64,000 nt of DNA. It comes from Akanthomyces muscarius (Eukaryota > Ascomycota > Sordariomycetes > Hypocreales > Cordycipitaceae). The DNA lies in NCBI RefSeq assembly GCF_028009165.1, contig NC_079241.1:6758001-6822000 (forward strand), in the 5' to 3' direction. Position numbers and translations under genes: made by a program. The notes under the pieces were generated by a model. It was given only the letters and a program-made list of their open reading frames with translations, was not told the DNA's origin and did not search any database. Shown piece by piece: positions 42,451 to 52,213 of this stretch (positions within the stretch are counted from its first letter, which is position 1; each line of letters opens with the position of its first letter).

Positions 42451-44726
42451 ATGAAGTTCACTGCTGCTCGCGCCGTTGTTGGCGCTGCCGTCGTTGGACG
42501 TGCCGCTGTAAGTCTGACACGCCTCGTCCGATATGCACTACCCCCGTGTTCATGCACTAACACACTTTGACCCAACAGGCCACTGGGCTGGTCAGCCTTC
42601 CCATCAACCTTTGCCTCGGAATCCTTGGCGACGTTGACTGCCACCAAAAGGCCGACTCCAACGGCCTCGTCAACGTCCCCCTTGACCTCTGCCTCGGTGT
42701 CCTGGGCCACGCCAAGTGCAACCAGCAAACTACCTCGGGCGACAAGGGCAGCTCCGGCAGCCTGGTTAACATTCCCATCAACCTCTGCGCCGGTGTCCTG
42801 GGCGATGCCGAGTGCAAGCAGAAGTCGTCGTCCGGCGGCCTTGTTTCCGTCCCCGTTAGCGCCTGCGTCGCCGCCCTCGGTGAGGCCAAGTGCAACCAAC
42901 AGACCACTGGTGGTGACAAGGGCAGCTCCGGCAGCCTTGTCAGCATTCCCATCAACCTCTGCGCCGGTGTCCTGGGCGATGCCGAGTGCAAGCAGAAGTC
43001 GTCGTCCGGCGGCCTTGTTTCCGTCCCCGTTAGCGCCTGCGTCGCCGCCCTCGGTGAGGCCAAGTGCAACCAACAGACCACTGGTGGTGACAAGGGCAGC
43101 TCCGGCAGCCTTGTCAGCATTCCCATTAACCTGTGCGCCGGTGTCCTTGGTGAGGCCGAGTGCAAGCAGAAGTCCTCCTCCGGTGGCCTCGTTTCCGTCC
43201 CTGTGAACGCTTGCGTCGCCGCCCTCGGCGAGGCTAAGTGCAACCAGAAGACCACCGGCGGCGACAGCGGTAGCCTCGTCAGCATTCCCATCAACCTCTG
43301 CGCTGCCGTCCTCGGCGAGGCTGAGTGCAAGCAGAAGTCCAGCTCTGGTGGCCTCATCTCTGTTCCTGTCAACGCCTGCGTCGCTGCTCTTGGCAAGGCC
43401 AAGTGCGACCAGGAGACCACTGGCAACAACGGCGGTCTCGTCAACATCCCCGTCAACGTCTGCGCTGCTGTCCTCGGTGAGGCCGAATGCAAGCAGAAGA
43501 CCAGCTCCGGTGGTGGTCTCATCACTGTCCCTGTCAATGCTTGCGTTGCTGCCCTCGGCGCTGCCAAGTGCAACCAGGACTCCAACGGTGGTGATGGTGG
43601 CCTTATCTCGGTCCCCGTAAATGTTTGCCTCGCTGTCCTTGGTGAAGTTGAGTGCAACCAGAAGCCCAAGACTGGTGGCGGCCTCGTCGACGTTCCTGTC
43701 AACGTCTGCATTGCTATTCTCGGCAAGGCCAAGTGCAACAACAACCCTACTGGCACCACCTCTGCTCCTGGCTCTTCTTCCACCACCTCTGCTCCTGGTT
43801 CTTCTTCCACCACCACTTGCTCTACTACCGGAACCGGCTCTTCTACTGGCACCGGCTCTACCTCCACTGGCCCTGCGGGCTCTTCTTCTACCGGCACCGG
43901 CTCGACCTCCACTGGTCCTGCTGGCTCGTCTACTGGCACCGGTTCTTCCAGCACCGGCCCTGCCGGCTCTTCTTCTACTGGTCCTGCTGGCTCCGGAAGC
44001 ACCACTGCTGCTTCTACCACCGGCACCGGCACCGGCACCGCTACCCTTAGCACCTCGACCGTCTTCAGCACCTCCATCATCACCGTCACCCACTGCGCTC
44101 CCACGGTGACCAACTGCCCTGCCTCTTCCACAGTTACCACCCACACCGTTGTCCCTGTCACCACCGTCATCTGCCCCGTTGGCAGCGGCTCCACTGGCGT
44201 TCCCACTGGCCCTGCTACCGGTGTCCCTACCGGCACTGCCACTGGCGTTCCTACTGGTCCTGCCACTGGTGTCCCTACCGGTCCCGGCGGTGCTTCCACT
44301 GGTATCCCTACCGGCCCCGGTGGCGCTTCTACCTTCACCACCGTCCCTGTTGGCAAGCCCAGCGGCTCCGCCCCTGGCAACCCTTCCCCCAGTGGTAACC
44401 CCAACCCGGGCAAGCCTGCTCCTGGCAACCCTGGTGCTAACCCCTCGGGCTCCGTTCCCGTCGGTTCTTCCAAGCCCAGCGGTCCCGGTGGTGCCGTCCC
44501 TACCGGCCCCTCCAGCCCCTCTAAGCCCAGCGGCCCTGCTGGTGGTGCCAACCCCTCGGGCGCGGTTCCTACCGGTCCTTCCAAGCCCAGCAGCCCTGCT
44601 GGCGGTGCCAACCCCTCGGGTGCTGTCCCTACCGGCCCCTCCAAGCCTACGAGCCCCGTTACCGCTGGTGCTGGTCGCGTCGAGCTTTCTGTCGTTGCCG
44701 TCCTCGGCATGGCCCTTCTTCTGTAA
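42451..44726 (+). CDS. Repeat-rich GPI-type cell wall protein
   Basis: Exon 1 is 42451-42507 and exon 2 is 42579-44726 (intron 71 nt, GTAAGT...AACAG), giving 734 residues. Exon 1 encodes exactly the signal peptide, MKFTAARAVVGAAVVGRAA. Residues 22-411 are 14 tandem repeats of about 26-32 residues, each of the form GLVxxPxNxCxAxLGxAxC with C-x8-C, joined by Ser/Gly/Thr-rich linkers. Two alternating types (PINLC..CKQK and PVNAC..CNQ) form a 58-residue double unit. Then follows a long Ser/Thr/Gly/Pro stalk, likely O-mannosylated, with a four-cysteine insert (HCAPTVTNCP...VICPV) seen in fungal adhesins. The last 15 residues are hydrophobic (VELSVVAVLGMALLL), a GPI-anchor signal. An adhesin or wall-surface protein is likely. 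The repeat family is not one I recognise. Confidence 0.9.
42585..43754 (+). repeat. Array of 14 two-cysteine protein repeats
   Basis: Repeats run head to tail with spacing of 75-96 bp. Copies 1, 2 and 10-14 are diverged; copies 3-9 are close to each other, with 3-4 and 5-6 nearly or fully identical in DNA. This suggests growth of the array from the middle by unequal exchange. Confidence 0.92.
42771..43118 (+). repeat. Perfect 174-bp tandem duplication
   Basis: Positions 42771-42944 and 42945-43118 appear identical base for base, and encode one 58-residue double repeat each. A third, slightly changed copy starts at 43119. The identity at synonymous sites points to a very recent event or ongoing gene conversion. 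Confidence 0.9.
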
Positions 44727-45837
44727 ATGGTCTTTGCGTCCATGCAGACACAGACGTCTGAATGTATATCTATAATATTATATTACATTATGTAAAGACT
44801 ATTCGTATCAATAATAGAAATTTTTGTTTCATCTAATCCTCCCACGCCTATTGTGACATGTTCTCGATATAGTTGCGACTGACATCTTCAATACTAAAGC
44901 AGACACGTGGCGGTCGATGTGGGTTAGTTACCCCGGCCGGACCACGCAATATAATTGCGGAAAAATGTAGAAATAGTGCGCATCATCTTAAATGTATGCC
45001 GCGTAGTAATGTGATATTTGCCAGCATAAGGTAGTCTTGACATAAATTGTCACTGCACTCTGCGCTCCGCACCATGGGCAAACGTGACGACGTGCAGGAC
45101 GAGACCTTGACGTGTGATCTGATAGCTGTTGATCCATTTAGTTCCCATGAATTATCTAAACTGAACGTATTTACAAGACTCATGAGGCATATGAGGTACT
45201 GAGTTGCCCGCCTACTTGTGCCCGTCCACGCTTCCTATCTTCCTAAGACTGGAGGTCAGGATGGTAGTGTTCCAGTATTGACTCTGGTTTTCTGCCTCAA
45301 GCATCTCTTCGATACAAAAACCGAATTTGAGTAGCACGTCATAGTGTGTGCGCGTTCTGAATGGTAGCTGCACTGACGCCTTTGCCTCTCGTAGGTAGTA
45401 TTACATGCGAGTCGCTCCGAACTGTCACAGACACGACAGCTCGTTGCACATGTTTTCTATAAGCAATATATAATACATGAGGAAGTATGTAACATGCATG
45501 AGATGCTAGCAATACAGTCGCAGCTGAACTTCAAAACTCGCAGTGGCAATATAGTGGACATTGACCGGTGAGCTTTTGCCTGATAGTCCTTGGCTGTGTC
45601 CCAACAAGGGATGATGGCTGCTCAATCATGCAGCGAAAGGAAATTAATGGAGGTGTGGCACAACAGGAGTGCGAGCAAGAAGTTAAAGGTGAAAATAAAA
45701 ATTGTTGCACGTATATAAGGCCATCTGTCCACAACGGCGTTCATTACCATTTACTCAACCGGCTATCACAAGTCATATTGTGCTCCCCTCTCTTTCCAAT
45801 ACTTGTTATAATTCTGAAAACCCAACTATCTATCAAC
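44727..45837. other. AT-rich intergenic region
   Basis: 1.1 kb with no supported gene, between the repeat protein and the opine-dehydrogenase-family gene. A TATA box for the latter is near its right end. Confidence 0.5.
45712..45719 (+). promoter_or_regulatory. TATA box of the opine-dehydrogenase-family gene
   Basis: TATATAAG about 120 bases upstream of the ATG, followed by a CT-rich stretch. This is a strong TATA match, in keeping with a regulated rather than a housekeeping gene. Confidence 0.5.
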
Positions 45838-46950
45838 ATGTACACTATCGGAATCATTGGCGCCGGTCACGTCGGGTGTGCACTTGCCTTCGATCTCTCT
45901 GAGCGAGACAACAAGGTAGTCCTAAGGACTATGCTAGGGCACCCCGGGAACACTCCGAATATTCTGGCCAACGATGGCTATTTGGTAGCCACGGGCCTTT
46001 TTAAGGGCCGTGTCTCTGTGGAAATCGGCCACGGACTGTCGCAACTCACAGAGTCCATCATCTTGGTCGCCATTCCATCAACCGGCATCGACCAGGCCCT
46101 TGATGAGCTTGCCGGGCATGACTTGAGCAACAAAATGCTTATTTTCATTGCGGGCAATTCCGGTGCTATCAAAGCTCATATGACAACAAACGCAAGAGGC
46201 ATTATGGAAACGGCCACAGCGCCGTACAGCTCTCGCGTCAGTGCCGACGGCAGCGTCAGCGTTCGAGGCATCAAGAAACGCTTTAAGATGAGTATCATTG
46301 CCCCAGATATGGAGGAGGACGACATGGCACAGATTGCAAGGCTCTTTCCAATGCCAATTGAATGGTGCCCAAGTGTCTTGGAGACTTTTCTGTCTGCCGT
46401 CAACGGTGTTATCCATGTACCGACAACCTTGATGAACCTGGGATGGACAGAAACCACCAATGGCGACTTTTACTTTTATCGCCAAGGGATGAGTCCCGGG
46501 GTCTGCACTGTCATTGAGGCCCTGGACCAGGAGAGAATGGCCGTGGCCGCGGCCTATAATGTGCGCTCCAAGTCGGTGGTGGAGACCCTCAACAACTACT
46601 ATGGAACAAACGAGACGACTTTCCGCAACTTTGTCAACACGACCGTGGCACACAATTCGACTAAGGGGGTGCAGAAGCGATTCATAGACCAAGACGTCCT
46701 GTGCTGGCTAGTGCTCTGCTCTGAGCTAGGCTCACGAGCCGGTGTCCCCACCACTTCTATCGACACGATGATAATCTTGGCATCGGTCCTTATGGGCACG
46801 GACTATAGGGCTACAGGAACTACGCTCAAGTCACTCGGGCTTGAAACTGCGACAGTGGAAGAAGTCAGCAGATTTATTCGCGGTGGCGAAATGCCTGACG
46901 TTGCTGTGCAAGCCAAGCAGGCCAAGGCTCAGCGCTTGGCTGTCTTGTGA
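45838..46950 (+). CDS. Opine/octopine dehydrogenase family protein
   Basis: One exon of 370 codons. The N-terminus is a Rossmann fold with GIIGAGHVGCALA (residues 5-17), the NAD(P)-binding loop. The middle shows FIAGNSGA and the C-terminal half has the helical octopine-dehydrogenase-type domain, with HVPTTLMNLGW near residue 200 containing the His usually found at the active site. Known family members couple an amino acid to a keto acid by reductive condensation, or act in the reverse sense. In fungi the substrate is usually unknown. No signal peptide. An isolated gene with its own TATA box; the next gene, a broken TauD-type dioxygenase, is 790 bases away on the same strand. The open frame begins further upstream, but the ATG in a CAACATGTA context is the natural start. 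Confidence 0.82.
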   Translation: MYTIGIIGAGHVGCALAFDLSERDNKVVLRTMLGHPGNTPNILANDGYLVATGLFKGRVSVEIGHGLSQLTESIILVAIPSTGIDQALDELAGHDLSNKMLIFIAGNSGAIKAHMTTNARGIMETATAPYSSRVSADGSVSVRGIKKRFKMSIIAPDMEEDDMAQIARLFPMPIEWCPSVLETFLSAVNGVIHVPTTLMNLGWTETTNGDFYFYRQGMSPGVCTVIEALDQERMAVAAAYNVRSKSVVETLNNYYGTNETTFRNFVNTTVAHNSTKGVQKRFIDQDVLCWLVLCSELGSRAGVPTTSIDTMIILASVLMGTDYRATGTTLKSLGLETATVEEVSRFIRGGEMPDVAVQAKQAKAQRLAVL

Positions 46951-47741
46951 TGGCGGAACTCTGCCAAGCGATGAACTCGGGTAGATGCGCTACTTAGCTT
47001 AACAATTGAAGCACAGTTTCAGTGTGACCTGCTAAGATCAATATTATCCTTCCGTACTACCACCATGTGTTAGAGTGCCGATCCCAAGGTATGACGCTGT
47101 TCTCGCCCTCGGAGGAGTGTCCAGATGTGGCGCTATAACGGGAGTTACTGACAACCGTAACATGAAAGTTTGAAGTGCATTTATTTTCAGTAATAGTGGG
47201 AAGAGAATCTGCATCCATCATGCCAAGTCAATCTCTGTAGTAAGCTTGTATTAAGCTAATATCGCGGGAACACTCTCTGTGACATTGTACGACGTATCCT
47301 AAGCCAAGCACATCCCTGCCGGCTCGGGAACCTTTAATCTACGTGGTACCGTAGACGGAACCTCAATCTCAGAGTAGATCCTCATCCGATACCAGGCTGC
47401 TATGTCGTGACTTTTGTGAAAGGATGTCCTTGACTGATCGACTATCTCAAAGTATTACTCCATGTGTGACCTTCTACCAGACCACGGAATTCTGCCTTCG
47501 CCACCTTCGCGCTCACCGAGATACGTCGTCAATATGTAGTCAGACGCGGGATTCAAGTTTTGTCTTCGAGGTGCAGGTGTTGTCAATAGTCTTGCAACCG
47601 AGGTGCGCAATCCTGAGCAGGAATGCTCGCCTAGCTGCCGGAGAGCTATAAAAGATGGTTTACGTGGTGGATGGGGCGAATTCTTTTCCAAATTTACCAA
47701 AGACCCAACACTACATCTTGAAAGTGACGGCAAAAGATACT
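46951..47741. other. Intergenic region before the TauD-type gene
   Basis: About 790 bases without a supported gene; it is presumably the promoter of the TauD-type gene. Confidence 0.45.
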
Positions 47742-48966
47742 ATGGATACTCAGACCACTCAGGGCTCTGCTGCCCGGCTTCTGGCCGACCAGTCCCAAGG
47801 ACAGTGCAAGAGCCGCATTCCCACGTCCTACGATAAGGCTGCCGAGGCAGGCCTCGAAGGCTACCCAGCCGCCAAGGTACGTAATATTAATCGCGAACTA
47901 GAACATCAATCGTTCAAACTTACAGCGAGTCGCAGTATCCTCACTACTTGCCAACCTGGGACCCGAACCAGAAGTACCCTCCACTGAAACCCTTTGATCA
48001 CCACGACCGCGGTAGGGATGCGGACCCGTCCTTTCCGGAGTTGATTTCCAAAGATGTGTCTGTGAAGCACCTCAGCCCCACGATTGGTACCGAGATCAGT
48101 GGCGTGCAGCTGAGCAGGTTGTCTGCTGCAGGCAAGGACCAGCTAGCGCGGTATGTGTCGGAGCGCAAGGTTGTCGCATTCCGCGATCAAGATTTTGCCT
48201 CCCTGCCTATTTGCGAAGCGGTCGAGTTTGCTCGATACTTTGGCACGTGCAACCAACTTCTGGATCGCCGGCAGGGTTCCCAGAGGTGCATCTGGTCCAC
48301 CGTGCAGCTGGCTATCGAAGCTCCAGTGTCTACTTTGAGGCTCACACAACGTCTGTTGTCTGGCACTCTGACGTTACATATGAGGCGCAGCCCCCCGGAA
48401 TTGCGTTCATCTACTTGCTGGAGAAGCCGGAGACGGGCGGTGACACGCTCTTTGCCGACACTGTTCAGGCGTACCGCCGTCTGAGCCCGGCCATGCAGGA
48501 GCGCCTCCACGGCTTGACCGCCACGCACTCAGCTGTTGAACAGGCCAACGCCAGCAAAGTCCGTGGTGGTACCCTTCGGCGCGAGCCCATCGTTTCCACC
48601 CACCCAATTGTGCGAACCCATCCAGTGACGGGTGAGAAGGCTCTGTTCGTCAACCCGCAGTGTAAGTGTGACCCCCCACAGTCTGTCGATGCATTCTCCA
48701 CTAACCTTGTCACAGCCACTTGGGAGATTGTGGGTTTTAAGAAAGAAGAGAGCGCCATGCTCCTCAAGTTCCTCCAAGACCACATTGCGACGGGCGCAGA
48801 CTTTCATGCACGCATGAAGTGGGAGGACAATAGCGTCATTGTCTGGGACAATTGCAACACGGCCCACACTGCGATCGTTGACTGGGAGGATGGACAGAGA
48901 CGCCACGTTGCACGACTCACTTCCTTGGGCGAGAAGCCGTACGAGACTCCATATGCAGCAAGCTAG
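47742..48966 (+). pseudogene. TauD/TfdA-type dioxygenase with frameshift
   Basis: The protein is of the taurine/sulfonate, 2-oxoglutarate-dependent class (yeast Jlp1 type). Exon 1 is 47742-47876; a 59-nt intron (GTACGT...GCAG) leads to exon 2 from 47936, opening YPHYLPTWDP. The last intron is 48662-48715 (GTAAGT...ACAG). Iron ligands are in WHSDVTYE, with the distal His and the 2-oxoglutarate Arg in RRHVARLT. The frame breaks near 48238-48246: upstream it reads FARYFG, and the sequence resumes one frame over as HVQPTSGSPAGFPEVHLVHR. Related proteins have two or three more residues at this point, so a deletion of 1 or 7 bases fits. No intron fits. Either the gene is newly inactivated or the base call is wrong. 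Further inactivating changes are absent, so decay would be recent. Confidence 0.75.
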
Positions 48967-50043
48967 AGCAACTCAAGTAGCTGAGTGCATATTCTCACAC
49001 GTGTGTCAGCCTGACTGGCCATGTATACTTTCTAGCAAGTTCCTGACTGAATACAAAATTCGCAATAAATCCAAATTTATGTCTGTTGGATTTGAAACAT
49101 ATTCAAGTCGATCAGTTTGTGCGGTGGAGTCTTGGTGATCGGGAATTGGGTTGGACTTGGCCGGGCGTGAAGGGAAAATGTGTTCCCCTGACGATATCAT
49201 CGCAAGCGTGAGGGATTGGTGTAAGCCGCACGTCAAACTTAAAACCATTCTGATTATGCATATTTCAGTGCTATGCATGGTTGTGGTTCCGACATCTGTG
49301 CATGTCTCGAACCGAGTGGCGGGCACCCAATGCCAAGGGCACGCCGGAGGGCAGGACGTGATACTGCTGTCGCCATTTCGTGTAATTGTTTGCAAGAGAC
49401 ATCACTTAAATTTCTCAGCAGATAAGATAGATTTGGCTCATGTTGCACAGCAGCCGGTGACGCGGCAAAGGTGGCGAAGCCTGCTTTCCACGGCATGAGA
49501 CTCATGTTGAGAGAAGTAGGCTTCGCCAGGCCACAGCAAGCAGTCTCATGTTAAGCTTAATAGAAGGCTGTGATCGGTAGCCAACCCCCCCCCACCAGGA
49601 TTACCTCTTCTGTCAATTGTCGTTAATCAATTCTCCGCCGTGGTACTTCCACGTTCATGCTTGGCGCAAAAGTGCATGGGCGGCCTTCCGAGCGACCCCA
49701 ACTATTCCCGGACTTCCGCGTTTATCCAATGAAACAACGGGATCCTGGCGTGGACAATCCACTGATGGGCACGCAAAACTACCGGAAATGCAATAATACA
49801 TGACTTATCCTTGGGACGAAAGAGGCTACGTTGTGGCCACAAGTTTGCGCTTGGGCCAATCATGCAACGCGCCATGGTATGACTGTTTGTCTTGAACAAT
49901 CCTGGTGAGATCTAGGCTCCGTTGCGCCTTTTGATCCGGAGCCGGCCATTTTCGGCGCCTTTAAGACTACTTTTAGTACGAAGAATCCGTCTATGACTAC
50001 TTTTCTGCAGTATTGATCTCTTCGAGCTAAACTTGAGCCTTTC
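48967..50043. other. Intergenic region with palindrome cluster
   Basis: No supported gene in 1.1 kb. A cluster of inverted repeats lies at 49473-49560. Confidence 0.5.
49473..49560. repeat. Cluster of inverted repeats
   Basis: GGCGAAGCCT (49473-49482) is matched by AGGCTTCGCC (49518-49527). Between them CATGAGACTCATG (49494-49506) is a 13-nt inverted repeat, and TTAAGCTTAA (49551-49560) is a perfect palindrome. It could be a remnant of a small inverted-repeat element or an RNA hairpin; neither is shown. Confidence 0.55.
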
Positions 50044-51774
50044 ATGCCTACTACTCAAAGTGAAGCCATCACCATGGACACCACTCATAGCGCACAGCTG
50101 GCCTCTGCGCGTCATTCCGTCAGGTGCGCTCTGACCAGCGTTTCCAGCGCTGCCTTTTTCATGTGGAAATGGTCAATCCCATACAGAAACAGAAACCTGC
50201 CTCAAGATGATGATTACGCAGCGATATGGAAGACCGACCTTGACGAAGCATGTATCCGCGCGGCCTTACACAGTGTATTCCCGAATATTGCGCTAGATCA
50301 GCTGCCTGTCCAAGAGGAGCACATACGACAATTGATACGCCAAAGTCTTCCCCCAATCAACGAGGCACAAGAAATGACAATCGAAAAAGAAACACGCCAA
50401 AAGCAGCTGTGGGAACGGGAACCCGAAGAGGCTTGGCCACAAGTCCCAGAGAGTATCCGCCGCATGCTGGCTGCCGCCAACGCCAGCAACATGGAAAAGA
50501 AGCTACAACTGCTCACTGAAGAAGAATACCATTCTTCGCAGGGACTGAGGGCCCTATTGCGACACAAGTCCTCAGTTACCAAATCGTTTAGAATGTGGAG
50601 GCACGGATTCGCCGCTGCCGTCAGCCGCACGGAGCGAATCGGAGTTAACATCTTCTTCATCTTCCTTATATTCTGCGCCGTGTATCCAAATGTCGCGGCT
50701 GGGTTTCTCGACGAACGGTCATACAATCAGCGCTCTATAGGAAGTCGAATCATGACGTTTTTCCAACTCTTCTTTCTGTGGACGTTTCCGTACCACTCTC
50801 TGTGGCTGCTCTTCAACTGGAGCCTCGAAAGACTCTTGGGCGGCCTGGTTGGAAGCACTGTATATGCATTCATTGCAATCTTTCCGGCCGTCAGGATCGC
50901 CTACAAAGAGCCCTGGTTCCGCACCATGATCCTGGTCCTGACCATTGCGTGGCAGATGGGCGTTCAATTCTCCCCACTGGTTCGGGAGTACGTTGTGCGG
51001 CTCTTGACACGACATCAAACGAGTCGCTCGCGGCGCAGCGGCAAACACGGAACCATCTACTGGGCTTCGGTTGACAAAGCCTTACATCGCGAGCTCGTTT
51101 CGCTCGAAGCATACACCGAGAAGCAATCGAGGTCTGGTGCCACTCTACAGCCCTGGCAAGAGGTCCCAATCAAAGTGCGGACGGAAAGATATATCCGATT
51201 TACGCACTGCTTCAAAGTTGGACGTGGCGCTGAACAGCTTATTGGCCTCCTCAAAGACGATATGGAGGGAATTGTGAATATTTATCAGGACTATCTCTCT
51301 TCTGCGAGAGCTTTGCCCCCCGACGAAGATGCGCCAGAGAAGAATGTCAAGGATCACATGGAACCCCGACTCCCCAAACTCATGCTGGTCATTTTTGACA
51401 TTTTCATCTTTGCTTACGTCTGCTTCTCGTTCTGGTCGCAGCCATTTACATTCAACACAGTCGTTGCGTGGAGTGCCGTGGTGATCTTCAAGCAGACCAT
51501 TATCCTGTGCAAGCGCTACCAAACAGTGGCCAATGCCAGCAGATTGTTCACTAACATGGTCGCGTTCAATATTTGGGGTATATTCTTGGTATCCTTGCCT
51601 GTAACTATTGACAAGAATGTGCTTCAGGACAATGGTACCTGGGCCGCCCTGACTTTGGCCATGGTATTGGCAACGATTTTTCTCATCGAACCTATTGCTC
51701 CTCTGTTCCTTATTCTGACAGAGAAGATGGTAACGGGCTCGCTGTGGCTTGAAGATAAATTGAAACGAAAATGA
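50044..51774 (+). CDS. Unrecognised polytopic membrane protein
   Basis: A single exon of 576 codons. Two in-frame ATGs lie close together (50044 and 50074); I take the first. I do not recognise the family. Residues 1-195 are polar, with acidic and Gln/Glu-rich helices and likely cytosolic. About four hydrophobic segments occupy 198-305 (first IGVNIFFIFLIFCAVY). A polar loop with basic RSRRSGK follows at 305-440, and about four more segments lie at 445-565, before the short basic tail LEDKLKRK. The 4+loop+4 layout could suit a transporter or an ER/vacuole membrane protein, but no motif settles it. There is no signal peptide. It stands between a long intergenic region and the glucosidase II gene. 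Confidence 0.72.
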   Translation: MPTTQSEAITMDTTHSAQLASARHSVRCALTSVSSAAFFMWKWSIPYRNRNLPQDDDYAAIWKTDLDEACIRAALHSVFPNIALDQLPVQEEHIRQLIRQSLPPINEAQEMTIEKETRQKQLWEREPEEAWPQVPESIRRMLAAANASNMEKKLQLLTEEEYHSSQGLRALLRHKSSVTKSFRMWRHGFAAAVSRTERIGVNIFFIFLIFCAVYPNVAAGFLDERSYNQRSIGSRIMTFFQLFFLWTFPYHSLWLLFNWSLERLLGGLVGSTVYAFIAIFPAVRIAYKEPWFRTMILVLTIAWQMGVQFSPLVREYVVRLLTRHQTSRSRRSGKHGTIYWASVDKALHRELVSLEAYTEKQSRSGATLQPWQEVPIKVRTERYIRFTHCFKVGRGAEQLIGLLKDDMEGIVNIYQDYLSSARALPPDEDAPEKNVKDHMEPRLPKLMLVIFDIFIFAYVCFSFWSQPFTFNTVVAWSAVVIFKQTIILCKRYQTVANASRLFTNMVAFNIWGIFLVSLPVTIDKNVLQDNGTWAALTLAMVLATIFLIEPIAPLFLILTEKMVTGSLWLEDKLKRK

Positions 51775-52213
51775 GTTAATCCATTTGCTGAATTTAGAGC
51801 AGGGTGAACGTTGCGCCAGGCAAAACAAGACATATGCTAGAAGAAAACAAGTATCTAGATACGCAGTCTTGCAAGAAAGAATAGGATTTCTTCATTGATT
51901 TTTCTTCTTTTTTTTTTGCAAGTGAACGTGATGATTCGGCCCTGCGCCCGTAGACGGCCCCGGCGGTGGCGCCGAGCTGCACTCACCCGGAAACACGCTA
52001 ATCCGAGTTAGGGAGCTCCCCTGGAGGGGACAGCTTGTCGCAGCGCGAGGGGCCCAGCGCTGAGATCTGTAACCACCATCATCTTGTCGCCATCCCTTCA
52101 ATTCGGCTGGCAGGACTGCGGATTTATGACCCATCTGCAGATGCTTCATATTTGATAAATTTGCTTTCACTCGTCCTTCCCCGCCCTCGTCCTGTTGACG
52201 TGAGTTCGTGACA
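51775..52213. other. Glucosidase II promoter region
   Basis: About 440 bases with the 3' flank of the membrane-protein gene and the promoter of the glucosidase II gene. No clear core element. Confidence 0.45.

Noticed and set aside
42423..44743. Two long leftward open frames (573 and 728 codons) over the repeat protein
   Set aside because: They mirror the repeats and codon bias of the rightward gene, which has signal peptide, intron and GPI signal. The opposite frames have none.
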